Source: Annulohypoxylon bovei var. microspora
Lineage: Eukaryota > Ascomycota > Sordariomycetes > Xylariales > Hypoxylaceae
NCBI GenBank assembly: GCA_022836615.1
Contig: MU405357.1
Span: 30,251-94,250, forward strand
DNA: 64,000 nt
Direction: 5' to 3'
The notes below the pieces were generated by a model. The model ran no database searches. It saw only the letters and a program-made list of their open reading frames with translations, and was not told the DNA's origin. Each line of letters begins with the position of its first letter. Position 1 is the first letter of the stretch. The position numbers and the translations under genes were made by a program. This document shows positions 52,421 through 63,471 of this stretch, piece by piece.

Positions 52421-54298
52421 TCAATGCCCGAGCTTTTCTGCAAGACTATTGATAAATGCACATCTTTCAAAGAGCTTTTCACGTTGGAGCTCGCGCTGCC
52501 TTTCCTGGATAGTCGGAGACCCCATCTCCCCGAACCGTGTACTATCCACTAGTGGATTCTGCATAATGTCGTCCTGCAAGTCAAAGTCTGCATCTTCATC
52601 CTTGTTGTTTGACAAGTGGCCGACTCCGGTGCCCAAAGGCCCTCCGATTAGCTGCAGGTTGATTTTTGAGGGGTTGGTCGACTTGATATTATCAGAAAAT
52701 GTCTCTGGCCAGGGATGGGAACTGCCATCATTTGGATCCCCAGTGTAGGCGAAAGATATGAATGATGATATCATGGTGTCAGATAGCCTTTGGTCTTGAT
52801 CTGACATCTGTTCCCTAGGAAACATGTTGTTATAGAGGTAGTCTAAGTCGCTGCCATGAACGGTACCTAGATAAGGCATCCCAGCCGCGTGAAATAGGGG
52901 CGTTACCATACTTTGGTTTAAATCATAATGGCGCACTCCATTGAAAGATGGATTCGCCTGTTTAGATTGCCGCGATACTTCAAAGCCGAAGTCGATAGAC
53001 GAACATGTGAATAGGAGGTCACGAAGTATGCGTGCAACGCGGAAGTAATGGACGGGTGCGACAGGATCCGACTCGCTTTTTCGTGCTTGATAGTTTTTTA
53101 CCTCTTCTTCAAAGTCAGAAGCCGTATAAAGTGAGAATAGACGTTCATAGTCATCGTTAGTGAGCCCGTGAGCGAAGTTTTTAATGGGAGCTTTCATATC
53201 CTCTTCGGTTTGGAACATAGGGGCGGGTCCAGCATTTGTGGCGCCGTCGTCTTGCGTCCAGCCAAAAATAATAGGAATGCCTTTAACGAATTTGCCGGCC
53301 TTGTATAATTCCGACTGGCGACCAGGTATAAGATCCCCGTCAACGGATGGAATAAATGTGAAAAGCCCGGCTGGAGGATGATTGTTAACTGAATAAGCCA
53401 TTGCTGTTTCAGTCAATTTTTCCATAGGTATGCCCCTTAGACATCCGAGAATATCATTTTCATCCTCATGGTGTCCGCATCCCAGCTGTTCAGCGACGGC
53501 ATGAGTATGTATCTCTGTAGCATCTGAAGTAATGTTCAAGGCTGTGCCAGGTGGTCCTGACATGGTCCAAACCCGTGTAAAAGGAACACCTTGCTCACCC
53601 CCATACGTAATAAGGTGAAGGCAAGAGAATGTCCCTCCGGAGCTTAATCCAAATGACGTAACCCTATCTGGATCACCGCCGAACGCAGCGATATGATCTT
53701 TTACCCATTGAAACCCAGTCCGTTGGTCTCGCAGTCCTACATTCAATGATTTCTGGTTCTTTAAAACTCCAAGACGCGCGAAACCATAGATGTTGAGACG
53801 ATAGTTGAGAACAACGTGTATGATAGGCTTGTTCAGAGATACAGAGTGCTCGATGAGGTTGGCGGGGTCAAAATGTTCATCGTAGGTAGAGGCCTTAATA
53901 ACGCCGCCACCAACGAGATGGACGACCACAGGAAGCTTATCACCCGCAGTTGTACCCGCAGGCCTTGTAACCCGGAGGTGGAGGCAATCCTCACTTTGAT
54001 CGGGAGTCTCGCCAAAAAAAGGCGGGATACCAGCTGTTGGTTGAGGACATGCTGGACCGGGTGCTGTGGCCTCTATTTCGGTTCCTTGCGGGGGCGTATA
54101 CGGCTCTGGAGGAGCGAATCGCCTCGAGCCTGATGTGTCGTGGGCAAATTGAATTTTATGAAAGTCCTCTACTGAACCCCTGGTCGCACCTCGATATGTG
54201 ACCTTCCATTCTTCGACTTTGACGGTGGGATCTCCGGTGACAACAGCGCTTACGCCTAAGCTAAGCAGAACTGCGCGCAACCACATTAAGCTCTTCAT
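52421..54298 (-). CDS. Secreted type-B carboxylesterase/lipase
   Basis: Single exon, 625 residues, ATG at 54298. The N-terminal signal peptide is hydrophobic (WLRAVLLSLGVSAVV). An alpha/beta-hydrolase of the carboxylesterase B family: EDCLHLRVTRP, oxyanion region VVVHLVGGG, LNYRLNIYGF, LRDQRTGFQWVKDHIAAFGGDPDRVT, the nucleophile elbow FGLSSGG (Ser219), an acidic residue near GWTQDDGAT and His in TVHGSDLDY. The elbow has Leu where most members have Glu (GESAG), as in some fungal variants, but the catalytic Ser stays. Several N-glycosylation sites. Substrate unknown (esters of plant or fungal metabolites are common). Its start is divergent from the UstYa-like gene 1.6 kb away. Confidence 0.9.
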   Translation of the reverse strand: MKSLMWLRAVLLSLGVSAVVTGDPTVKVEEWKVTYRGATRGSVEDFHKIQFAHDTSGSRRFAPPEPYTPPQGTEIEATAPGPACPQPTAGIPPFFGETPDQSEDCLHLRVTRPAGTTAGDKLPVVVHLVGGGVIKASTYDEHFDPANLIEHSVSLNKPIIHVVLNYRLNIYGFARLGVLKNQKSLNVGLRDQRTGFQWVKDHIAAFGGDPDRVTSFGLSSGGTFSCLHLITYGGEQGVPFTRVWTMSGPPGTALNITSDATEIHTHAVAEQLGCGHHEDENDILGCLRGIPMEKLTETAMAYSVNNHPPAGLFTFIPSVDGDLIPGRQSELYKAGKFVKGIPIIFGWTQDDGATNAGPAPMFQTEEDMKAPIKNFAHGLTNDDYERLFSLYTASDFEEEVKNYQARKSESDPVAPVHYFRVARILRDLLFTCSSIDFGFEVSRQSKQANPSFNGVRHYDLNQSMVTPLFHAAGMPYLGTVHGSDLDYLYNNMFPREQMSDQDQRLSDTMISSFISFAYTGDPNDGSSHPWPETFSDNIKSTNPSKINLQLIGGPLGTGVGHLSNNKDEDADFDLQDDIMQNPLVDSTRFGEMGSPTIQERQRELQREKLFERCAFINSLAEKLGH

Positions 54299-55899
54299 TG
54301 CGGGTTGATTTGGGAGAAAGGCCTAGTAGAAGAGAATGGAGATAGGAACAAGATGAAGTTTTCTACCCCGACAAAGAAGCATTTTACGCGCTCGATACAG
54401 ATTTCCTTCAGCCAATTATATGAAAGTCATTGTACAACAGGAGATGCACCTATCAAGTTGCATATTTTAGAGCCCCCACCGTATGTACGTTCATGGATGT
54501 GTAACTAACTGCGTCGTTCTAGGGGCGAAAATTGTGATATTATGGCCCGTGCAGAGAATAAATACACTGCACGTAGTTATGGCAGGTTTGGTAAGCCTAG
54601 GAATATTGACGTGTCATTTTAGTACACAAGTGCATTTAGCTCCGCTTGTTCCGTCCTGTCTGCTCTCCTCTGCATCGTACCTAAGCACCCTTCGTAGCAT
54701 CTAACTAAAAGTCGCAATTGTTGATTCCTACTCCGAAGATACCTCGTTTAGCTCCCTCCCTCTTCACCAAACACAAATCTGTATCAAATTCTGTTGAGCC
54801 GTCTCGTTTGATGACACTTCCTTTGTCTGATATGTGTCAGCGGCTTTTATACCACAGAGTTAGTATGGGTAAGGAAAATAACTCGCCTGGAATTTCTGTC
54901 GATATTGGCAAACATAGCACCGAAGTGGCAAGGACTAGGCCCAAGAGTATCTTCATTTGGGAGTATTAGAGACGGAGAGGTTGAATATAGTCGGGCTTTG
55001 TTATGTTGGATTAGAAAATTAAACAAAGATGAGAGTGTAGTGTGATATGAATTTGACAGTAAGTAGATTGGCATATTGCCTTTTCTATTTCCCAAGTCAT
55101 TGCGTTCAGCAACCACCGATCTTTATCACTTTCTCCACGATCTAACCATCGCTACGGCTCGCGCAAATGTGATCTATGCTCTTACCCACCATTTCGTCAC
55201 TTCTTACCAAATGCGTGGTTCTATAACCGAGTGCTACTTCATATTGAATTGTCTAATTGGCAGAATCCTATGATCGGACCCCCGTTGAAGCTGTGTAACC
55301 GCGTTCATAATAGGTAACGATGTTGAAGATGACATGCATCACTTGCATGACCTGTTAGCCTCGTTTACAGCTTAACACAGAACTCAATTGGCCATATGTA
55401 TAGGTAAGGAACTTGTTATCGGCTCATTTTAGGAGCTAACACCACTCGAGGTTTGTGGCTTGGAGGATTCTTACCGCCCAGGTAAGAATTAGAGCAGTTG
55501 TTTGAGACTCTAGCTAGTTTTAGAAACTGATATTCCTGAGCATTCTGACCAACGACGTTTACAGCTCTACTACCTGGATTTCATGTTTACTAGGTACCTA
55601 CATACCAAGTACTGTAACTATCGGTTATAGTAGCCTCGCTTACGGATAATGCCTCATGTTGGAATAAGAGGGGGAAGGTGTGACTATATTCTATTTCTAG
55701 CGTATTAAGTCCTTGCTGAGCTAGGAATGTAAACGCCGTCTTTCCATAACTATCAGCTGCACTTAGGTAGCTAGCTTGCTTGGTTCTATCGGATCTCAAC
55801 TACTCCATCTCCCAAGTTCTAACCTTCTCCTTTTACTACGGCGAGTCTACCTGTATGTGGTTATCACAGTAGAAGGTTTATTTATTTCAAAACCACACC
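54299..55899. other. 1.6-kb intergenic spacer between divergent esterase and UstYa-like genes
   Basis: I looked specifically for a RiPP precursor (signal peptide plus repeated core with Lys-Arg sites) on both strands and saw none; the short ORFs here have no repeats. Contains TAGGTACCTA at 55591-55600. Confidence 0.4.
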
Positions 55900-56940
55900 A
55901 TGCCTCTTGTAGCTTCTGTGAAGCATCGCTATTATCTCCCTCTTGGTGCTAATAGTGAAGATGAAGATGTTGAACTACCGGCTTCACATCCAAACATTGA
56001 ATCTATTTGGCGGAGAAGATTCTATATCCTACTTGTGTCTATGCTATCTTTAGTTTCCCTTTTCGTCACAGGGTTCGCATATATACTCAACACACGTTCA
56101 TGTCCATCCCCAAAGACGGGCGTAAAAATCCCCTATTGTAAGTTCCAATGATACAAAGGTAGGCTCCACCAAGAATCATCATTAACAACATAACAGCACC
56201 AGCACCAGTGACTTATGTCAACAAATGGCTTAAGGGAGACCCCGACACACCCAAGTTTGTGGGCCAGCCGCGGCCAGAAATGGACCAGGCCTGGCATGAC
56301 TTGCTCTCTGCAACAGCTATTCGACTATCCGAGGATGAGCTCTTACTAGCGAACAATGCGACCTCCATTAAACATAAGGATGGTGGATATGTTGGTGGGC
56401 TAGGAATATCACATTCGCTGCATTGCGTGGTGAGTTTCATTTTTTTCAAAGAGTTTATTTGGTACTGCCTTGCTTCATCAAAGATTTTGATCGAAATATA
56501 TATCGTCCAAGCCTCTTAGAGTTGTGGGATGATTAGCTATACTATTGTCATATTTTTATCACCCCAAATCAACCTCGCTTTACTTATCATTTTACTAACT
56601 CCCGAAATAGAAACGCATTAAACAGTATCTACATCCAGAGTATTATTACCAAGGAGATCAAGCCTGGGAAGAACTATTTATGCATGCAGACCACTGCCTA
56701 GAATCACTTCGCCAAGTGGTATTGTGTTCTGCTGATGTGAGTCCTTATTTGCTTGAGTGGACTCCCCATAGCAGGTTCAAGCCAGCTGTCCGAGTTCCTC
56801 AGCCGCATGCCTGTGTAGACTGGGAGGCACTTCACGAGTGGATGTCAGGTAGGGCAGCAAGTTTAGAAGATATTGTTGGTCCGCCTGATAGTTTATATGA
56901 AAATTTAGAGACAGGCCAAGAACAGCACGATACTAATTAA
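55900..56940 (+). CDS. UstYa-like oxidase (DUF3328)
   Basis: Exons 55900-56137, 56197-56429 and 56611-56940 give 266 residues. Introns are 59 and 181 bp; phases close. One transmembrane segment (about 41-63, FYILLVSMLSLVSLFVTGFAYIL) precedes the DUF3328 domain. Both family HxxHC motifs are present: HSLHC (152-156, at an exon end) and HADHC (182-186), which in UstYa/UstYb are thought to bind metal. UstYa-type proteins perform oxidative cyclisation, halogenation or related steps in ustiloxin/phomopsin-type RiPP pathways and in some other secondary-metabolite clusters. No precursor peptide, transferase or peptidase with clear RiPP character is nearby. It may be an orphan or belong to a cluster whose other genes are not linked here. 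Confidence 0.88.
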
Positions 56941-57326
56941 CCTCCTAACTAGTGTGCTTTGGGCTATGAAAATTGGATCGTCTAGTTATTAAACTTAAAA
57001 TAAACCCTTAGTAAATGATTATTGTGAAAGGGATTTGTTATGCGTAGGTAGTGTGCACTACGGTTTTGATATACGTAATGCCATGATTGCTATGCCCCTT
57101 TTGTCTTCGATACGATTACTAAGCATAGATATGTCTTATTAATCGCGACCCACTATAGGGGTTCAGGGGCTCCAACTATTGATGTATTAAGGTTTAGTTA
57201 ACCAGACTCATAAAGCAACATAAAGCGTATGCCAAAATGGTATCAATCAATCAGCAAACTGTTTTTCAAGTTTTTTAGCATTGGGCTGTACGTATAAGAT
57301 CAGAGTATTTAGATACATAAGTTACT
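56941..57326. other. Intergenic, 386 bp between convergent UstYa-like and CDH genes
   Basis: AT-rich 3' flanks; nothing recognised. Confidence 0.3.
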
Positions 57327-60300
57327 TTAGAGGCACTATGTTCAAAATGTTAGCTACCTAAATCAATCACCATGGCCAAAGTGTTTGCTTACTTCTGAAA
57401 GACTGTCGCTCTGGTACGTGCACGTGTACGGGGATGCACACTGGAAGCTGCCCGTCCAATTCAGTCCACCACATTGCGCAGACTGCGACTGTTCCTCGGG
57501 CGACGCTAACGCAAGGATCCTCTCTGACGCATGCTCGGCCGCAATCACGATATACGCTGAGGGGTTGGCGGTGATGTGGCCGGGGAAGATACTTGCGTCG
57601 ACAACAAATAGGTTGTCTGTGCCGTAGACTCTTGTATCTAAATCCACCACAGCCGAGCCGTTTATGATTCGGCCATCATCGGTTCCGAGCTTGTTGGTCC
57701 CTAATGGCGGTTAGATGTCACATAATTATCCGGTCAGGGATATGAACTCACCAATCCAATGGTTAGAACGTCGGTTGGTGTATGAAACGAGCATCTAAAA
57801 TAATTAGCTTGGTATTTGCCTAGGTCTAGAGTAAATTGGCTTACATTATTAACGAAGTCCTCGACCGTCGTGTTAGATGGCGGGTAAGTCCATGTGAGAT
57901 TTTGGACATTTGAAAGGGCTGACTGAAGGTTTTTTATCCCCTGAATGACTGCTTGGACATCGTTCTGATCGTGCAAGTAAGGCAGTGTAGATACGACAGT
58001 GTTCAAAGCTTTCGTGATGGTCATTCGACCTCTCGAAGTAGCACCGCGTCCAAGATACTGACTCATAGTCATAGCAGCTTCTCTGGTTAGCCTTTGAATA
58101 TCTAGGTACTGTTGAAGATTAAAAGTTCTTACATCCACTAGGCGTACCGTCACTTCCTTCAACTCTAGCAGTCCATTGGAGTTGACGAACAATACCGTCG
58201 TCACCTTCTATTTCATCCCAGAACCTGTGTAATATTAGATATGGTTAAATGGCTAGGCAGCGCGAAGGCTTACATTGGGCCGATATTTGGAGCTGCTTGG
58301 GCGAGAATACCCGACCGAGAATCTTCAATCAGAGGTTAGCTATAACTATATAGAACTGTTTCATCATTTAGTAAAAGCTATCCATGACTTACCTAAATAT
58401 TGATCTTTATCGGTAGTGTTTGGAGTGTCCCAAGCTTCGTAGAAGTCGTAGAAGACTACATCGGGGTGCGTGATGACAGTATCTGTCTACACAGGATGTT
58501 AATATGCTTCGAAGTCTTCAAGGATTCAATGGTTATCGGACATTTGTATGATCTTCTAGGTTGTATCCGACAGGCAAATCGATCCAAGAACTGTTCGATA
58601 TCATAGATGGTCCATCAGTTGATGACTGGACGACGGCCAATTGATCTGCCGGACCAATTCCACCTGGGGAAGTTAGACATGTAACGCATATAAATACCTT
58701 TGAAATATGAGTAACTTACTTCTTAATAGGATCTTGGCCGACCCGAACGTTCCAGCGGACAAGATGACTCGACCAGTGACCGATGTGACATTGACAACAC
58801 CCGCATAACCACCATCCAGGAATGGTTCGACCTCTATACCAGTAATATGACCGCCTGTTCGGACAACTCTCTTTACTGCCGTATTCATCCATAGATCGAA
58901 GTTCGTACGACCACTAGCAGAAACTAGGTAAGTAGCCATAGGACCACCTCTTTCACCACCAGAAAACATGAACGGTGAATGAGAAAAGGTGTGGTTCTTC
59001 TCATCGGGCAAGTCGTTCGCGGTAATTTCAGCCCACCCGGCAGACTTCAATCCGCCGCCAAGGACTTCAAAACCTTGTTGATAATATAGCTCGCCGTCCA
59101 TTGAAGGATGGTCCGTGCCCGGAATGCGAGAGAACACCCGCGAGGTTGCAGCAGCCATATCTGCCGACTGCCAACCTTCAGGGAAGTTATAGTCCCAGTC
59201 CAAGGAGTATGGCTAGATGAGATCATAAGCATTTTTCCAAATGCATGCGTACCTATAGAACATAACTCACCTTCCACCACAAGCCTGCGTTAACAGCTGT
59301 TCCTCCGCCCAGCACGCAGCCTGCCATTTGATCCGTATCAGTGCAAGCAATACCCGTCGAGTCAACCCATATTTCGTTACACAGTCCGGGAACATCGAAT
59401 CGGGTCAAGTTGGTGCCATCCAACCACTCCGGCTTGAGTGATCCACCCCATCGTCCAGAGGATGGAGGTCCCTTTTCAATGAGCAAGACACTATTCCCGG
59501 TCTCGCTCAATTTATCTGCTATGGGGATTCCGCCGGCTCCTGCGCCAACCACGATATAGTCATAGGTGGCTGTTGGAACGGGTACGCCTGTAGTGGTAGT
59601 AGTAGCAGTAGTGCTCGTAGATGTAGTAGTCGTAGTTGTTGATGTTCCGCAGCTTCCAGTAACCGTAGCAGTGGCCTGGGAAGCCCATTGGGAATAGGAT
59701 GGGTTTACAACGTTCTGATCCAAAGTTGCGCTCCACATACTGTCACCATTGCTGTGAAAGACGAGAGCTATATCAGCTGGACAGGCTGGGTTCGTTGGGG
59801 CCTGGAGTGAACTGGCCCAACCTAATATCAAAGCACCGCTACTAGTCGATGTAGAACCCGTTGCCCCGTCTTGATCCCAGGCGAAACAGTCCTGACACCT
59901 GAAGATGAGGCTAAAGTGATCCTCATCGATGGTCGATGATACCTGAGTCAACGTGGCATTGCCGGTGTAAACATCTGGAGCAGTGTATCCAGTGGCAAAA
60001 CGAAACGACGTCAATACTTGGTCTTCGTACGGCCAAAACACTACAACAACGGGAGTTAGCAATTGCTTCTCTAGGGAGATCTTTTAGGATTTTTGAGCAG
60101 ATTATGGGACTAATAACACCAGGCCTCCAACTAGTTTAATTAAGAGGTTTTCAATCCCGAGGCAGGCCAGAGAGAGAACTTTCAATGTAACATACTGAGG
60201 AGTAAGCTGTTTGTCATCGGGCCCCCAAATGACAGACCGCACCATGCATTTGTAGTCGTGCCATTCGAACCGCATTTCTATCGACAGTATTAGTGTATGA

Positions 60301-60631
60301 ACAGAAAATTCTCGGATCTGTCACACTGACTACATATCCTATGAACTCAGCAGCATTGGTCGTCAGGGAATCCTCGGGTAGCGCAAGGCCGAAAGTAAGA
60401 CCACCCAAGACAGACACGCTGCCGCCACCTGTGCTATCCGGTACTATCCATGTATCAAAGGTGATACCGGTCGCGTTGTCTGTATATAAGGTCGGGGTGC
60501 TACTCTGGCCGAAACACCGCTGGACATCTACGCTGTGTTAGCAATATCTCATTCCACGGCAACGTAGAGAATAGCTCACTCAAGACTACTAAAAGCAACA
60601 GTGCTTTTATTAGGGGGCTGAGATGAGCCAT
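57327..60631 (-). CDS. cdh: Cellobiose dehydrogenase with C-terminal CBM1 (class II type)
   Basis: Thirteen exons: 60631-60580, 60527-60331, 60277-60196, 60040-59271, 59212-58720, 58663-58542, 58486-58393, 58322-58274, 58224-58139, 58080-57845, 57794-57752, 57700-57393 and 57335-57327; 846 residues. Signal peptide from MAHLSPLIKALLLLVVL; N-terminal cytochrome b domain (TFGLALPEDSLTTNAAEFIGY, WPYEDQVLTSFRFATGY); a Ser/Thr linker (STTTTTTSTSTTATTTT); GMC flavodomain (DYIVVGAGAGGIPIADKL, GCVLGGGTAVNAGLWWK); active-site His in SNHWIGTNKLG and Asn in TANPSAY; C-terminal CBM1 (QCGGLNWTGSFQC, SPYTCTYQ). The last CBM1 Cys and Leu come from a 9-nt final exon. Extracellular enzyme oxidising cellobiose and feeding electrons to LPMOs. 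The exon 9/10 junction (donor at 58138) is the least certain. Confidence 0.92.
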
Positions 60632-61965
60632 GATGCACACCTTATCTAGCCAAACACGCGTGTGGTAGAGACCAAAACATTCCAGTTTCGCGAAGGAGAC
60701 CGTGTAAGAAATAGTCTTATATACCACCGACTTAGGAAATGAAGCTGACGGGCATGACTGAGCTGACGGAAAATTATTCCGAATGAGACTTGACTAACAA
60801 CCCTGGTAGGCACTCACACCATCGTCAAAGATACCCTAGGCACGCAGCCTACGTCATATATATAATAGGAGGAAATTCTTACTCCCCATGTCCGCCGTCG
60901 TGCTGCCATGGTCATCTTGCATAATCACAGTTAGATATTCCCAGGGCTCATGCTTAAAGAAAGCGATCAACCAAAAATCCGGAGGTAAAGTGGAGCACGG
61001 GGTAGTAAACCTAGAAGTTAGGCGCGGCTCTAATTCCCAGGACCGGATTCGCAGACCTGCATTAGACGTTCTGGACCTTCGATGTAATTCCGGCCTAGCA
61101 TCGGGCGGGCTGTACTCGGCTCCTGTGTAAGCTGACAAACAAGCAAAGGAACAACTCCGTATGGACGACCCCCTGGTGAGTTACGATAGGAGCTATGCCC
61201 CTCACGGTCTTGGGGTCAACCAAAAACGTCTGACGTAGTATGGACATGGCATGGATGAAGAAGCATGGATCTCAAGGTTAGACCGAGCACATCTTGGCCA
61301 TGGGCGACCTGCCCCTTCTGTCGGCGGAGTATCGACGGAGTGTCGTGAAGAGGATGCACGTTTGCGTATTTCGCGACCCGAAGTTAGCGATCTTAGCTTC
61401 TTTAGTTGGAGGAGAGAAGGCTTGTTTTTGTTTCCCCTTTTTTCCCCAGCTGTTCCCCGCTAAAATCCACATCGTCAGATGCACCATTTGGGGTTGGAAG
61501 ATTAGTAATTTTAGCAACTTCAAGGGTCCGCCACCCCCACAATCTCACCAGCCACATGTCAGCCACGTCAAGCCACGACACATCCCTTATGATCATGTAA
61601 GCATAGACAGCTACTAGGTAGCGCCGTAGTTGACCCGTCACACTTTCCTACCCAAAGCTGCTCAACCTTAAAACCTGTACAATTTACAATTAAACTCATC
61701 ACTTAAATTCTTTATAATTAAGACATAATCTCATCCATAAACATTTCATTATACACGAAATATGATATCTGCTTTTACTCAAGAATCTTTACCACGAGCA
61801 ACTGGGTGGACATTGTTAACTAAACCCTGGTCGATGAGCCATCCACATCCGAAACGGACCAATCAGAACTGTTAACTTACCCTATCATAGCATAACAAGA
61901 TAACCAGATAGATGCGACATTGCTAGCCACCATATAGAATTGTTTCCAAAGCCTTGATACTTCTC
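60632..61965. other. 1.33-kb intergenic spacer
   Basis: Divergent region between the CDH and the zinc-knuckle gene. Overlapping ORFs at about 61250-61640 on both strands show no domain or codon bias. Nothing recognised. Confidence 0.35.
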
Positions 61966-63471
61966 ATGATGGCCTTGCATTACCCTTTAAACGGGCTTGA
62001 TCTAGATTTCAGCCGCTACGAACATAGGCCTCTTGGCGCTCACGGTATCATGGTCAACCGAATTATGGAAGATTACATGGCACCAACACGAGTGAAGGCT
62101 GAAGTCTACGAAATGCCAATCTACGATGCGCTATTCAGTCTAATCAAAGACAGAGACAGACTCCTAGGCCTCGATATACAAGTTTTATCGAAGATACTGC
62201 GGACCAATTACGACTGGCCGCTCCACCCAGGAGACTTACAACTACTATACGCGCCGCACCTTGACATAATCTTAGGACATAAAGTTCTTATCGTGTCAGA
62301 CGACTGGATTAATGTTGGCAGAGCCATATTAGGGCTTGTTGAACGACACTACCTCGAATCGGATCCTTCTATGCGAATTTGGCTTAGACACTTCCATTCT
62401 TACTGCTCACACGCAACACCTAAACACGGCCCAGGCTGGAAGAAAGATGTGGTCGAGCATTTAAAAGGGCTTCAGATAGTATCAGGAACACAGTATCTAC
62501 ACTATTTGTTTTCCGGTGGTCATTATTTACCAATTAATATTCCCCCAGGCGTACAATTTTCTATTAACCCTTGTTTCACCGGTACGCCCTTGCTCGACTT
62601 TTTGAAGATTCCACGCCACCCGCATCCTCGAGGGCGCAAAACAGTCGTAAGGCCCCTCAGAACGACGCCAATTGGTAATACGCCACTTCGTAAGATGCCA
62701 AGCTTACACCGGGGGAGGCCTCGACATTCCAACAGTGTCCCTGCAGCTGGTGCATGGGGTACGGCGACAATTCAAAACCTCATTGGCTATAGTAATATCG
62801 AAGAAAAATTCGCCATCTATTTCCCTCATCGTCGTTTGTCGGAGCTTGATAAACTGTCGCGGAGGAGGAGTTTGAGTCGAACACACATTCGAGAGATGTT
62901 CACGGACAGACCGAAATTTCACTACAGAAAGCCCATTGGAAAGGAGGCTCCAAAGGCGATGAAGTATCCATGTGATAATTGCGCCCAGTATAACCACCAT
63001 ACGAGGAACTGCCCGTCGCAATGCGGGTTTTGCGGCTCGCCGTTCCATAAAGCGAGCGGTTGTCAAATCAAATCGTCTAATCGATGTAAATGCCGACCCT
63101 TCCCGCAATATCATACAGCTCAGGAGTGTTACATTCGGTGCTCTCGCGCATGTGGGTGTCCGCATCATCCCGGTCATTTCAAGCATAAAAACGCCATGCT
63201 CTGCTCTTACCGTTGCTGCATGTGTGGTACTAAAGGTCATTCAGGGCGAAAGTGCCACTTGAAGAAGTGCCCTTGCGGAGAGCAGCATATGACTCAAGAC
63301 TGCCGATGGAAGGTAGAATGTCTTGTCAAAGGCTGCAATTACTACCTTTGCCATTTGCATTGTAGAGAATGCGGAAAGAAGAAGAACAAGGAAACCAAAG
63401 ATCACTTTGTTGGTAGAACGTGTCAGAATTGCTTGAAGAATGACAGGCCAGTTTTACCCAAGGTTGAGTGA
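61966..63471 (+). CDS. Uncharacterised protein with Cys/His-rich zinc-knuckle C-terminus
   Basis: 501 residues from ATG at 61966 (a second ATG follows directly at 61969); single exon, good codon bias. The N-terminal ~330 residues have no domain I recognise and include a His/Arg-rich segment around KIPRHPHPRGRK. From about residue 335 to 490 it is densely Cys/His-rich with units close to CCHC zinc knuckles (CDNCAQYNHHTRNCPSQCGFC, CCMCGTKGHSGRKC, CGEQHMTQDC). This suggests RNA or single-stranded DNA binding. It lacks reverse transcriptase, integrase or protease motifs, so it is not itself a retroelement polyprotein. Fungal genomes do carry families of stand-alone zinc-knuckle proteins of unknown role. 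Confidence 0.78.
   Translation: MMALHYPLNGLDLDFSRYEHRPLGAHGIMVNRIMEDYMAPTRVKAEVYEMPIYDALFSLIKDRDRLLGLDIQVLSKILRTNYDWPLHPGDLQLLYAPHLDIILGHKVLIVSDDWINVGRAILGLVERHYLESDPSMRIWLRHFHSYCSHATPKHGPGWKKDVVEHLKGLQIVSGTQYLHYLFSGGHYLPINIPPGVQFSINPCFTGTPLLDFLKIPRHPHPRGRKTVVRPLRTTPIGNTPLRKMPSLHRGRPRHSNSVPAAGAWGTATIQNLIGYSNIEEKFAIYFPHRRLSELDKLSRRRSLSRTHIREMFTDRPKFHYRKPIGKEAPKAMKYPCDNCAQYNHHTRNCPSQCGFCGSPFHKASGCQIKSSNRCKCRPFPQYHTAQECYIRCSRACGCPHHPGHFKHKNAMLCSYRCCMCGTKGHSGRKCHLKKCPCGEQHMTQDCRWKVECLVKGCNYYLCHLHCRECGKKKNKETKDHFVGRTCQNCLKNDRPVLPKVE

Noticed and set aside
54299..55899. Possible RiPP precursor next to the UstYa-like gene
   Set aside because: No ORF with a signal peptide plus repeated core and Lys-Arg sites was found in the spacer.
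55900..60631. A complete secondary-metabolite cluster at the right end
   Set aside because: Only a DUF3328 protein is typical; cellobiose dehydrogenase is a cellulolytic enzyme and no synthase is present.
61250..61641. Overlapping ORFs on both strands upstream of the zinc-knuckle gene
   Set aside because: No homology signal, no consistent codon use, overlapping in four frames.
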